A DNA stretch of 64,000 bases from Shewanella sp. GTDB lineage: Bacteria > Pseudomonadota > Gammaproteobacteria > Enterobacterales > Shewanellaceae. The notes below the pieces were generated by a model. The model searched no databases. It was not told where the DNA came from and saw only the letters and a program-made list of their open reading frames with translations. The DNA is taken from assembly GCF_013214165.1 (NCBI RefSeq), contig NZ_JABSSM010000020.1, positions 62,001 to 126,000 of the forward strand, read 5' to 3'. How positions within the stretch are numbered: the stretch's first letter is position 1; each line of letters begins with the position of its first letter. The translations under genes were made by a program, and so were the position numbers. Shown here piece by piece: positions 27,083-36,509 of the stretch.

Positions 27083-28666
27083 TTAGCCGAACTGGTTCAT
27101 GGTGTTGTCTTTACCCGACGCTTTGAGCGCCTGATCACCGGAGAAGTATTCTTTGTGAGCATCTCCCATATCGGAGCCAGCCATGTTCTGGTGCTTAACA
27201 CAGGCGATACCCTGACGGATTTCTTTGCGCTGCACATTCGCCACATAACCTAACATGCCTTGATCTCCGAAGTACTCTTTCGCCAAGTTATCGGTAGACA
27301 AGGCGGCCGTGTGGTAAGTCGGTAGCGTGATCAAGTGATGGAAGATACCGGCTTCACGGGCTGAATCGGCCTGGAAGGTACGTATTTTTTCGTCTGCCTC
27401 GATGGCAAGCTCAGTCTCATCATAATCTATGCTCATCAAATCGGCACGGTCATAAGCCGAAACATCTTTGCCTTCTTCTTGCATCATATCGAAGATTTGC
27501 TGACGGAAATTAAGCGTCCAGTTAAATGATGGCGAGTTATTGTAAACTAGCTTAGCATTTGGCACGACTTCACGAATGGCATTAACCATGGCGCCGATCT
27601 GAGCCACATGAGGCTTCTCGGTCTCAATCCACAATAAGTCGGCACCGTTCTGCAGGCTAGTGATACAGTCGAGTACACAACGCTCTTCACCCGTACCGGC
27701 GCGGAACTTAAACAGGCCATTGGGTAGACGTGAAGGCTTAACCAGCTTATCGCCGCGCTTAAACACCACATCACCATTTTCCAAGTTGTCGCTAGTCACT
27801 TCTTCGACTTCGATGAAAGAGTTGTACTTGTCGCCCAAGTCACCCGGCTCTGAAGTCACCGCAATCTTCTGCGTCAGACCCGCACCGAGAGAATCCGTAC
27901 GTGCCACGATAACGCCATCATCGATGCCGAGCTCTAAGAAGGCATAACGTACGGCATTGATCTTAGCTAAAAACTCCACATGAGGCACAGTGACCTTGCC
28001 GTCTTGGTGACCACATTGCTTCACATCGGAAACCTGGTTTTCAAGCTGTATACAACAAGCACCGGCTTCAATCATCTGCTTAGCCATCAGGTAAGTGGCT
28101 TCTTCGTTGCCAAAACCTGCATCAATATCGGCAATGATAGGCACAACATGGGTCTCGAAATTATCTATCTTATCCTGAATCGCGGCTTTATCGGCGGCTT
28201 CAGCGTTATCGAGTTCACGGAACAGGCCGCCCAATTCACGAGCATCGGCTTGACGAAGAAAGGTATAAAGCTCGGCAATCAGGCTAGCGACTGAGGTCTT
28301 CTCATGCATAGATTGGTCTGGTAGAGGGCCGAACTCACTGCGCAGGGCGGCAACCATCCAACCCGAGAGATAGAGGTAACAACGCTTAGTGGTCAAAAGA
28401 TGCTTCTTAATGGCGATCATCTTCTGTTGGCCGATGAAGCCGTGCCAGCATCCTAATGATTGAGTGTACTGTGAGCTATCACAATCATAGTTAGCCATGT
28501 CTTCACGCATTATCTTGGCAGTGTACTTAGCTATGTCTAAACCCGTCTTAAATTGGTTCTGAGTGCGCATACGAGCGACTGACTCAGGATTGATTGCATT
28601 CCAGGCACTACCTTCATTCTCAATCAAGTTTGCTGCAGTATCAATATCGGTTCGGTAATTTGACAT
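27083..28666 (-). CDS. aceA: Isocitrate lyase, long form
   Basis: 527 aa; the longer frame to 28699 lacks a ribosome-binding site, whereas GGAAGGGA lies just before ATG 28666. First enzyme of the glyoxylate bypass: isocitrate to glyoxylate and succinate. The catalytic loop appears as KQCGHQDGK, a variant of the KKCGH signature. At about 530 residues it is the long Pseudomonas/Acinetobacter-type subfamily, not the 434-aa E. coli type. Divergent from a LysR gene and within 1.3 kb of malate synthase G, so the window carries the whole bypass. Confidence 0.95.
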   Translation of the reverse strand: MSNYRTDIDTAANLIENEGSAWNAINPESVARMRTQNQFKTGLDIAKYTAKIMREDMANYDCDSSQYTQSLGCWHGFIGQQKMIAIKKHLLTTKRCYLYLSGWMVAALRSEFGPLPDQSMHEKTSVASLIAELYTFLRQADARELGGLFRELDNAEAADKAAIQDKIDNFETHVVPIIADIDAGFGNEEATYLMAKQMIEAGACCIQLENQVSDVKQCGHQDGKVTVPHVEFLAKINAVRYAFLELGIDDGVIVARTDSLGAGLTQKIAVTSEPGDLGDKYNSFIEVEEVTSDNLENGDVVFKRGDKLVKPSRLPNGLFKFRAGTGEERCVLDCITSLQNGADLLWIETEKPHVAQIGAMVNAIREVVPNAKLVYNNSPSFNWTLNFRQQIFDMMQEEGKDVSAYDRADLMSIDYDETELAIEADEKIRTFQADSAREAGIFHHLITLPTYHTAALSTDNLAKEYFGDQGMLGYVANVQRKEIRQGIACVKHQNMAGSDMGDAHKEYFSGDQALKASGKDNTMNQFG

Positions 28667-28778
28667 GGTAAGTCCCTTCCTACAAATAATAATTATCAAC
28701 GATTGCTTCCGTTCAAAATAATAGTAATATTGAGTTAAATTAGTCTAATTTATAGTAATTATCTTCGGTATTTGTTTT
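28667..28778. promoter_or_regulatory. Divergent aceA / LysR control region
   Basis: 112 bp, strongly AT-rich, between the divergent starts of aceA and the LysR gene. In this arrangement LysR regulators normally bind here and control both genes. A T-N11-A type site was not resolved by eye. Confidence 0.45.
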
Positions 28779-29723
28779 ATGAATATGTCTCGTATTGATC
28801 TGAATTTATTGGTTTATTTTGATGTTTTACTCAGGGAATTGAATGTAACCCGCGCCGCAGATCAGCTGGGTATCAGCCAACCTGCCATGAGTAATGGGCT
28901 AAAAAGGTTAAGGGTCTTGTTCGATGATCCTCTGCTTATCCGAACCAGCAAGGGGATGACACCGACGCAGAGGGCAAGTGAGCTCAAACCTGTGATCCGT
29001 GAGCTGTTAATTGGTTTGGAGAAAGCCGTACAGCCTAAGGCCGAGTTTAATGCATTAGAGAGTGAGCAAGTGTTTCGTATGATGGCGTCGGATTATGCCG
29101 AATCGACCCTTATTCCCTTATTGATCGCTCGCTTGCGTAATGAAGCGCCGAAAGTCATTTTGGATATCATGACGCCGAGCGACGTTAATTTTGCCGATGT
29201 GGAACAGGGCAGAGTGGATATGGCGATTAATCGCTTCGATGAAATCCCTCAATCTTTTCACCAAAAAGTGCTCTGGAAAGACACCTTCAGTTGCCTCATT
29301 AATCGCACTAATCCCGTACTGAGGGACTTTAACTTAGACAATTATCTTAAGTCTCATCACGTCTGGGTGAGTAAAACTGGCATGGGAGTGGGGGTAGGCA
29401 TGGATCCCGATGATGTCCAACGTCTAGGTTGGGTAGATGAAGCGCTGGCAAAAATTGGTGAAAAACGCCGTATCACAGTGTTCACCCGAAACTATCAAGC
29501 GGCCAGTTCATTGGCAGAGAGGCAAGATTTGATTGCCACTGTGCCCAGCAAGATGGCCAGATTAAAGCAAGATAACACCCGGGTCAGTATCGTGGCACCG
29601 CCATTTGACATCCCCCCCATAGAGTTGACCATGGCCTGGAGTCCGTTATTGCAACATAATCCGGCTCACAGATGGATGAGAGAGCTCATCACTGAAACTG
29701 CCAGGATCATAGACAGATTTTAA
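28779..29723 (+). CDS. LysR-family transcriptional regulator, probable glyoxylate-bypass regulator
   Basis: 314 aa. The N-terminal winged HTH is textbook LysR (NVTRAADQLGISQPAMSNGLKRLR, then FDDPLLIRTSKGMTPT), followed by the two-lobe effector domain. An alternative start is ATG 28785. Located between aceA (divergent) and glcB (same direction, 258 bp downstream), it is a strong candidate regulator of both bypass genes. That function is inference from position; ligand unknown. Confidence 0.85.
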   Translation: MNMSRIDLNLLVYFDVLLRELNVTRAADQLGISQPAMSNGLKRLRVLFDDPLLIRTSKGMTPTQRASELKPVIRELLIGLEKAVQPKAEFNALESEQVFRMMASDYAESTLIPLLIARLRNEAPKVILDIMTPSDVNFADVEQGRVDMAINRFDEIPQSFHQKVLWKDTFSCLINRTNPVLRDFNLDNYLKSHHVWVSKTGMGVGVGMDPDDVQRLGWVDEALAKIGEKRRITVFTRNYQAASSLAERQDLIATVPSKMARLKQDNTRVSIVAPPFDIPPIELTMAWSPLLQHNPAHRWMRELITETARIIDRF

Positions 29724-29800
29724 CCGCCGGCTAGCCAGGTTTTCTTGGTGATATAACTTTGGTGAATGCCAGCTATAACTACGATAAATTAGTGATATAC

Positions 29801-29822
29801 ATTCAGTCTGGATAGACTGAAT
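29801..29822. other. Hairpin between the LysR gene and glcB
   Basis: A 9-bp perfect inverted repeat ATTCAGTCT/AGACTGAAT with a 4-nt loop and no T-run. It could be an operator, a processing hairpin or a weak transcript end. Confidence 0.35.
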
Positions 29823-29981
29823 AACACGTCTATTAGCCAATATCATTTGCGCTTATACATCGGCGAGCAGTGTGAGTTAGCCCGCACCATTTCTTAGTCA
29901 CACAGAAGCGAACAATAAGGCTGGCACTTTGTAGTAAGGCTAGTCGATGCTAGTCAATGACCCCTATCGGAAAGGATAAAT

Positions 29982-32150
29982 ATGACATCACGTATTCAAG
30001 TTGGCAATTTACAGGTCGCTACCTCACTGCTTAAGTTAGTGAATGAACAGATGATTCCCGGAACAGATATCTCATCGGCAAGGTTTTGGAGCTCACTCGA
30101 ATCCATAATTGATGATTTAACACCAAAGAACAGAGCCTTATTAGCCCGCCGCGATGAGTTACAAGTTCAGATAGACAAGTGGCATACAGAGAATAAGGTC
30201 CATGATCCTCTGGCCTATAAAGCCTTCTTACAAGAGATTGGCTACCTGGTTGCCGAAGGCGACGATTTCAGCATCACCACACAAAATGTAGACATTGAAA
30301 TTGCCCAGCAGGCCGGTCCTCAGCTGGTCGTTCCGGTAAAAAATGCCCGTTTTGCCCTCAATGCGGCGAACGCGCGATGGGGCAGTTTATATGATGCCCT
30401 CTATGGTACCGATGCCATCAGTGACGCTGGCGGCGCCGAGCGTGGCGAGGGTTTCAATCCGGTACGTGGCAGCAAGGTGATAGCATTTGCCAAGCAGCAC
30501 TTAGATCAACTGGCTCCTTTAGCGATAGGCAGCCATAGCGAGGCAAGCCATTATCAAATTGATCGCAATCGGCTCGTCATCACCCTCAGAGATGGCACAG
30601 ATACTGGGCTTAAGCAGCCAGAAAAATTTCTGGGCTATCTTGGTAACCAGGTAGCCCCCCATGCTGTGTTACTCAAAAATAATGGTTTGCATGTGGAGAT
30701 CCAGATAGACAGGAATCACGCCATAGGTAAGACAGATCTGGCGGGAATGAAAGATCTGCTGGTAGAAGCCGCCGTGACCACCATCATGGATTGTGAAGAC
30801 TCGGTGGCAGCCGTCGATGCCGATGACAAGTGTGAGGTATACCGGAACTGGTTAGGCTTGATGAAAGGCGATCTCACTGCCCGGTTAACCAAAGGCGGTA
30901 AGACCATCATACGTGAGCTTAATCTCGATCGTCATTATCAGTGTCCACTGGGAAGGGAGTTTACTCTGCCTGGTCGAAGCCTGTTATTTATCCGTAATGT
31001 CGGTCACCTGATGACCAATGAGGCCATTTTAGACAAGGCAGGTGATGAGGTTCCCGAGGGGATCTTAGATGGAATGCTATCCGTTCTGGCAGCAATACAT
31101 GATCTTAAGGGCAATAATAAGCAGCGCACCAATAGCCGCGCGGGTTCGATCAATATTGTTAAACCTAAGATGCACGGACCCGATGAGGTGGCGTTTACCT
31201 GTGAGCTGTTTACCCGCATCGAAGATGCGCTGAGCCTGTCCAGAAATACCATCAAACTTGGGATCATGGATGAAGAGCGTAGGACGACAGTCAACTTGAA
31301 AGAATGTATTCGCGTGGCTAAGGAGAGAGTGGTGTTTATTAATACTGGATTTCTCGATAGAACCGGCGATGAGATCCATACCTCTATGCTCGCCGGTCCC
31401 TTTGTGCCCAAAACGCAGATGAAACAGCAAGCCTGGATAAATGCCTATGAAGATTGGAATGTCGATGTCGGCCTGGCATGTGGTTTACCTGGTCGTGCTC
31501 AGATAGGCAAGGGGATGTGGGCCATGCCAGATGAGATGGCGTCTATGCTGGCACAAAAATCAGCCCATCCCAATGCGGGCGCTAACACCGCCTGGGTGCC
31601 ATCCCCCAATGGCGCCATACTGCATTCGACTCATTATCATCAGATCAATGTCGGCGAAAAACAGCTGGAATTGGCTAACCGAACCCATGCAAGATTAGAT
31701 GACATTCTGACCATCCCCTTGTTAACGGCAACCTTGAACGATGAGCAGATCCAACGTGAACTCGACAACAATGCTCAGGGGATCTTGGGTTACGTGGTAC
31801 GTTGGATAGATCATGGTGTTGGTTGCTCGAAAGTGCCCGATATCAATAACGTGGGGCTAATGGAAGACAGGGCAACCTTGAGAATATCATCACAATATAT
31901 TGCCAATTGGCTGGAGCATAAGATCTGCACCAAGGAGCAAGTTATCATGTCCATGAAGAGGATGGCCGCGGTTGTCGATAAGCAAAATGCCGATGATGCT
32001 CTTTATCACGACATGGCGCCAGATTTTAGTGGCATCGCCTTCAACGCCGCGCTCGATCTAGTGTTCAAGGGGAAGCAACAGCCTTCGGGCTACACTGAGC
32101 CCTTGCTGCATGCTTACCGTATAAAGAAGAAGGCTGAGCAAGCTCAATAA
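29982..32150 (+). CDS. glcB: Malate synthase G
   Basis: 722 aa, the size of the monomeric G isoform. It condenses glyoxylate with acetyl-CoA to malate, the second glyoxylate-bypass step. Visible: the active-site region [17 protein letters not shown] (Glu/Asp for Mg), [15 protein letters not shown], and the C-terminal [29 protein letters not shown], conserved in GlcB. AAAGGA precedes ATG 29982. Pairs functionally with aceA. Confidence 0.96.
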   Translation: MTSRIQVGNLQVATSLLKLVNEQMIPGTDISSARFWSSLESIIDDLTPKNRALLARRDELQVQIDKWHTENKVHDPLAYKAFLQEIGYLVAEGDDFSITTQNVDIEIAQQAGPQLVVPVKNARFALNAANARWGSLYDALYGTDAISDAGGAERGEGFNPVRGSKVIAFAKQHLDQLAPLAIGSHSEASHYQIDRNRLVITLRDGTDTGLKQPEKFLGYLGNQVAPHAVLLKNNGLHVEIQIDRNHAIGKTDLAGMKDLLVEAAVTTIMDCEDSVAAVDADDKCEVYRNWLGLMKGDLTARLTKGGKTIIRELNLDRHYQCPLGREFTLPGRSLLFIRNVGHLMTNEAILDKAGDEVPEGILDGMLSVLAAIHDLKGNNKQRTNSRAGSINIVKPKMHGPDEVAFTCELFTRIEDALSLSRNTIKLGIMDEERRTTVNLKECIRVAKERVVFINTGFLDRTGDEIHTSMLAGPFVPKTQMKQQAWINAYEDWNVDVGLACGLPGRAQIGKGMWAMPDEMASMLAQKSAHPNAGANTAWVPSPNGAILHSTHYHQINVGEKQLELANRTHARLDDILTIPLLTATLNDEQIQRELDNNAQGILGYVVRWIDHGVGCSKVPDINNVGLMEDRATLRISSQYIANWLEHKICTKEQVIMSMKRMAAVVDKQNADDALYHDMAPDFSGIAFNAALDLVFKGKQQPSGYTEPLLHAYRIKKKAEQAQ

Positions 32151-32189
32151 CATAGATATACCATCAATAATCATTTCATGTTTTAAGTA

Positions 32190-32225
32190 AAAGCCAGTGA
32201 ACACAATGTGTTAACTGGCTTTTTA
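32190..32225 (+). terminator. Rho-independent terminator after glcB
   Basis: Stem AAAGCCAGT-G-AACAC / GTGTT-A-ACTGGCTTT with a single mismatch, followed by TTTTT. Confidence 0.85.
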
Positions 32226-32281
32226 TACCGCAGATATTATACCGCTCCTAGCTAATGTTCAGACCCTGTGCTCATGGGGTT

Positions 32282-32580
32282 TCAGTTGTCCCTATAGGCT
32301 CTACAATAGAAACTGTCGAGCAGTATCTGTTTTATCTCTGCAATCAGGGGGAATCTTGGATTCGCGCCTGTGCATTGGTCATCGAATGCATGTTCGGCTA
32401 ACTCGTCCAGTTTAGCGAGGAAGTCGGCCTCGTTAACGCCGGCTTCTTGGATTGAAGCCGGAATGCCGCCTGTTTAGTCGGCATGTCAGTGGCATTGAAA
32501 CGGATCACATTGCTGATGAGCAAGGCATTTTTCAGCCCAAGTGCAAGATGAAATTCGGCGCCCAAAATTTTGTCTTTTCT
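32282..32580 (-). pseudogene. adhE: Remnant of the adhE 3' end (aldehyde-alcohol dehydrogenase)
   Basis: Read on the minus strand, the end of this region encodes AELDEFAEHAFDDQCTGANPR then FPLIAEIKQILLDSFY..., a close match to the AdhE C-terminus, ending at a TGA (32282-32284). Upstream it continues as KILGAEFHLALGLKNALLISN and NVIRFNATDMPTKQAAF, also AdhE-like. There it jumps, with a frame change, straight to IQEAGVNEADF, so about 50 internal residues are deleted. Homology stops at about 32580; the remaining ~700 residues of the gene are gone. Clearly non-functional. Confidence 0.9.
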
Positions 32581-33008
32581 TGAAAAAATTTAGTGAAGAT
32601 GAGTCTTGGCTAAATTATCTCGATGAAGAAAAATAACTCAAAATCCTGCAGATAACCGTGATCTCTATATCATTTCCCGATGTTGAGTCATTATCTGTTT
32701 AAATTAATCCATTAATTAATCGATTATATATAACCTGCTATTTTTTATGTTGGTAAAGATAATAAATTTAGACTCACCCTGCTATTTGTTGGTGATCAAT
32801 AGATGCTAATTGAATCTATATGTAATAAGAATAATCTTGATATGTTTGGGTGGTTAAATTACCACTTCAGCAAAGGGTATGATGAATACTTACTAGTATA
32901 TTAGTCGTATTTATTGATGTTTATCGTAAAGATAACCCTAGATTCTTGCCTAATAATTAAATTAATGTATTTATAAGCCAAATAAATATCAAGGATGTAT
33001 AAAATAAG
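32581..33008. other. AT-rich leader upstream of the biosynthetic operon
   Basis: About 430 bp of strongly AT-rich sequence without a coding frame, unlike its flanks. It begins where adhE homology ends and must hold the operon promoter. No specific operator identified. AAGGATG near 32991 is the likely ribosome-binding site of the first gene. Confidence 0.55.
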
Positions 33009-34760
33009 ATGTCGTATAATGTATCGACCTGCTTAATGCAAGGTCTTAGCCAATTGGGAATTAGTCATGCTTTTGGTGTCAGTGGTGGAGGAATAGCGTC
33101 TCTCTATGACGGTATATTACAAAGTCAGTTGCATATGTCTCATTTTAAGCATGAATCGGGTGCTGTTTTTGCCGCCACTGAAGCTTATTTTTCCAATGAG
33201 AAACCAGTGCTGGTATTTGTGACAACAGGCCCGGGGATCTTGAATTCAATCAATGCACTCATGGCGGCAAAAACGGAAGGGGCTAAACTCATTTTCGTGT
33301 CCGGCTGTACCGGTGCTTCCCAACGTGGTCGAGGTGCAACACAAGAGACCAGTCACCTCACTACCCCCCAGAGTGCTATTTTTTCTTCCTCAGAATTGTT
33401 TGATCTCGCGCTTAGATTGGAATCAGCGAGTGAATTGCCAACGGTACTTCAACAAATATCTGTGGGGTTATCGCGGCCCCAAGGTTTTATCGCCCATATG
33501 TCATTACCTATGGACTTGCAAGGCAGCTTCTGTGAGCCGATGGATTTTAAATTATCAAGCTGCCACGGCGCTGTAGGTGCTGCCGATGAGGCGATTGAAC
33601 AATGCGCAAGCATATTTAAACAAGACCGAGTCGCCCTCTGGCTAGGGTTTGGTGCACGCCATGCATCCAAGGACATCAAGACATTGGTCGAACGCACCCA
33701 GACTAATGTGTTCAGTACCCCACGTGGTAAAGGGATTTTTCCTGAGACACATGAACAATACGTCGGTGTGACAGGTATGGGAGGGCACGATGAAGTGTAT
33801 TCCTTTAATCGTGATAATCGACCCGATTGGATCTTGGTATTAGGCACCAGGTTGGGTGAAGGCTCTTGTTACTGGCAAAAAGACATGGAACCCAAAAAAG
33901 GCTTTATTCACGTCGATCTTGATACTCGGGTTTTTGGGGTCGGATTTAATCAGTGTTACACACTCGGGGTGCAAGCGGATGTGAAAACGTTTGTACAGCA
34001 ATTGTTGCACAAACTCCCGCCAGAGTCACTGGCGTGTAAACCTAATCTAGTGCCCGATAGCCCACGCGCATTTACCACCCCTGTTAAGTGGCAGCCACTA
34101 GCTTTCGACGCTAAGGCTATCCCTGAAGTGTCTTTATTGATGGCGGCATTGCAAAATTTTGTCGTCGATAAAACCGATGCCATCATCATGGGGGAATGCG
34201 GTAACGCATTTGTGTGGACGACCCATTATTTACGCTTCGACTCCCCTAATCGTTACCGTGCGAGTACGTATTATGGCTCTATGGGCCACTTTGGTGCCGG
34301 CGTTGTCGGCGCCGCAAGAGTCCATAGGGATAAAGTCTTTGCTGTCGTGGGAGACGGTGCCATGCTGATGCAAAATGAAATTCATACCGCAGTGACTTAT
34401 CAGCTCCCAGCCGTGTGGATCGTGCTCAATGATGCGGGATATCGCATCTGTGAAATGGGACTAGAAGCACTCAACCTTAGATCCGATGAAACGGCTTTCA
34501 CCGAAGTCGATTTTGTTCGCTATGCCGAATCCTTAGGTGCAAAAGCGTGTGTCATAGCGTCAAATGAAGATATTGAACCGGCAATATTAGCGGCCCTAGC
34601 AGCAAAGGGTCCCTTCATTATCGATATGAAAATTAACGGCTCCAAGGAGAAGTCTCCCTTTATGAGACGGGTCGAAAGCCTCAAGCAACAAGCTGCAAAC
34701 GGTAAGCAGACTAACATTCCTGCGTGGGGATTAAACCAAGATAAGACGGATGAAGGATAA
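33009..34760 (+). CDS. Acetolactate-synthase-like ThDP-dependent enzyme of the biosynthetic operon
   Basis: 583 aa with the three-domain POX/ALS fold. The catalytic Glu that activates ThDP is in KHESGAVFAA (Glu49). The cofactor motif GDGAMLMQNE begins near residue 448 and ends about 30 residues later at VLNDAGY (GDG...N). The middle domain is NAD/FAD-type Rossmann-like as in ALS. Such enzymes decarboxylate a 2-oxo acid and join the resulting two-carbon or aryl unit to an acceptor, giving an acyloin or acetohydroxy acid. It is not ilvB/ilvI: no regulatory subunit or ilv genes are nearby and it leads an operon with an ammonia-lyase, FAAL, KAS III and ACP. Substrates unknown; acyloin formation is inferred. 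Confidence 0.85.
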   Translation: MSYNVSTCLMQGLSQLGISHAFGVSGGGIASLYDGILQSQLHMSHFKHESGAVFAATEAYFSNEKPVLVFVTTGPGILNSINALMAAKTEGAKLIFVSGCTGASQRGRGATQETSHLTTPQSAIFSSSELFDLALRLESASELPTVLQQISVGLSRPQGFIAHMSLPMDLQGSFCEPMDFKLSSCHGAVGAADEAIEQCASIFKQDRVALWLGFGARHASKDIKTLVERTQTNVFSTPRGKGIFPETHEQYVGVTGMGGHDEVYSFNRDNRPDWILVLGTRLGEGSCYWQKDMEPKKGFIHVDLDTRVFGVGFNQCYTLGVQADVKTFVQQLLHKLPPESLACKPNLVPDSPRAFTTPVKWQPLAFDAKAIPEVSLLMAALQNFVVDKTDAIIMGECGNAFVWTTHYLRFDSPNRYRASTYYGSMGHFGAGVVGAARVHRDKVFAVVGDGAMLMQNEIHTAVTYQLPAVWIVLNDAGYRICEMGLEALNLRSDETAFTEVDFVRYAESLGAKACVIASNEDIEPAILAALAAKGPFIIDMKINGSKEKSPFMRRVESLKQQAANGKQTNIPAWGLNQDKTDEG

Positions 34761-36495
34761 GGACATGTCAGTTAATTGCATAGACAACACCCAAGACAAG
34801 CCTGCTCAATTACACTCGATGAAGCCAAACGAACAGCATCAACAAGGTATCTACCTTGATGGTGAGTCATTGACCATAGAGCATCTAGTGGGGGTCGCCG
34901 TCGACAACCTCCCCGTGTACTTATCGAACTGTAGCTCAGTGACAGAGAAAATTGATAAGGCACATCAATGTTTACAACACTTTGTTAAGAGTGGTGTGCC
35001 TATTTATGGGGTTACCACCAATTTTGGTGGGCTAGCGAATCAGAGTATCGATCCTAAGGACTGCCAGCAATTACAAAAAAACTTAATCAAGGCGTTGAAA
35101 ACCGGTGCCGGCCAGCGAATGAGAGTCGCCGATGTCAGGGCCGCAATGGTGGTTCGTGCTAATGCATTGATGAAAGGGGCGTCGGGGATCCGATTAGAAG
35201 TCATTAATCGATTGATGATTTTTTTAAATGCTGGCATGACACCCCTAGTGTATGAATTAGGCTCTATCGGTGCCAGTGGTGACTTGGTGCCATTGAGCTA
35301 CATTGCCGGCGCGATTATCGGTTTAGATGATTCTTATGAGGTTGAATATAAAGGGAAAACAATAGATGCGTTGACAGCACTGAACATCTTGAATTTAGCG
35401 CCACTCATCTTAGAGCCTAAAGAAGCCCTCTCCTTAATCAATGGCACTTCGGTGATGGCAGGCATTGCGAGTAATTGTATTTATGAAGGGGAATTACTCA
35501 CTCGTTTAGCACTGTACAGTCACGCTTTTTATATTCAGGCGTTGTCAGCTTCTATGGACCCCTTTAATGAGTTCACCAACACATTAAAACCCCATAGAGG
35601 CCAGAGATTGGCGGCTCAGCATATGAGGGAGCTATTGGCGGGTTCTGCATTGATAAAAAAGGGCAATATCAATGTAAATAAAATAGCGGGTCAGCAAGTA
35701 TTTGATGATCTAGTCCAAGATCGTTATTCGATCCGTTGTCTGCCACAATATTTAAGTCCTTGCATTGAAACCGTGCAGAATATTGTATCAAGCCTAACCA
35801 TAGAAATTAACTCGGCGACCGATAATCCTTTGATTGATGTCGATAATAATACCTTCCACTATACAGGGAATTTTCTGGGTTTAGATATCGCGGTAAATAT
35901 GGATAGATTGCGTCACACCATAGGCCTAATAGCAAAACATCTAGATGTACAAATTGCGCTGCTGGTGAGTCCCGAGTTTAATCGCGGCTTACCGGCTTCA
36001 TTAGTGGGCAATCAAGATAATTTAAACTTGGGTTTGAAAGGATTACAACTGTGTGCAAATTCTATTATGCCCATGTTGACCTATTATGGTAACTCTATCA
36101 GCGATAGATTTCCCACCCATGCTGAGCAATACAATCAAAATATAAATAGTCAAGGTATGGCTGCCGCAATATTCACCACCAAGTCGTTAGAATTATTTAA
36201 ACAATATTCTGCGATTTGCTTGTTGTTCGGTATACAGGCAGTGGAACAGAGATGCAAGCTGGAGTATGGCAGTTATGACGCCAGAATAAGACTGTCGAAA
36301 CCAACATGTGATCTATATGAATTACTTTACCAAGAACTAGGCTTGACCATTAGCGCCGAGCGTCCCTTGATCGAAAATGATATGGATCAGGCACTAGATA
36401 GCTATATTGCTAAACTTGTCTCTGCACTAGAAAGTGGGGGTAACTTGATGTTGTATCTTAAGAATCATGGCCCAAGTTTAATTCCTACATTTTAG
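34750..36495 (+). CDS. MIO-type aromatic amino-acid ammonia-lyase (cyanobacterial PAL-like)
   Basis: 581 aa (576 if ATG 34765, which follows AAGGATAAGGAC, is the true start). Numbering from 34750: catalytic Tyr86 in PIYGVTTNFGG, MIO-forming Ala175-Ser176-Gly177 in SIGASGDLVPLS, and NSATDNPLIDVD plus RFPTHAEQYNQNINSQG downstream. The sequence follows Anabaena PAL closely from memory, including the C-terminal third. The selectivity dyad is Ala115-Leu116 (LIKALKTGAG), where PAL has Phe-Leu, TAL His-Leu and HutH Ser-His. It should release ammonia from an aromatic amino acid to give an arylacrylate; which one is open. The gene overlaps the ThDP gene by up to 11 bp. Not hutH: no hut genes nearby. 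Confidence 0.9.
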   Translation: MKDKDMSVNCIDNTQDKPAQLHSMKPNEQHQQGIYLDGESLTIEHLVGVAVDNLPVYLSNCSSVTEKIDKAHQCLQHFVKSGVPIYGVTTNFGGLANQSIDPKDCQQLQKNLIKALKTGAGQRMRVADVRAAMVVRANALMKGASGIRLEVINRLMIFLNAGMTPLVYELGSIGASGDLVPLSYIAGAIIGLDDSYEVEYKGKTIDALTALNILNLAPLILEPKEALSLINGTSVMAGIASNCIYEGELLTRLALYSHAFYIQALSASMDPFNEFTNTLKPHRGQRLAAQHMRELLAGSALIKKGNINVNKIAGQQVFDDLVQDRYSIRCLPQYLSPCIETVQNIVSSLTIEINSATDNPLIDVDNNTFHYTGNFLGLDIAVNMDRLRHTIGLIAKHLDVQIALLVSPEFNRGLPASLVGNQDNLNLGLKGLQLCANSIMPMLTYYGNSISDRFPTHAEQYNQNINSQGMAAAIFTTKSLELFKQYSAICLLFGIQAVEQRCKLEYGSYDARIRLSKPTCDLYELLYQELGLTISAERPLIENDMDQALDSYIAKLVSALESGGNLMLYLKNHGPSLIPTF

Positions 36496-36509
36496 ATGAC
36501 GGATTAACC

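Noticed and set aside
33009..34760. Assignment as ilvB/ilvI acetolactate synthase
   Set aside because: No small regulatory subunit or ilv genes adjacent, and it leads an operon with lyase, FAAL, KAS III and ACP genes.
34750..36495. Assignment as hutH histidine ammonia-lyase
   Set aside because: The selectivity dyad is Ala-Leu rather than Ser-His, the sequence follows cyanobacterial PAL, and no hut genes are nearby.
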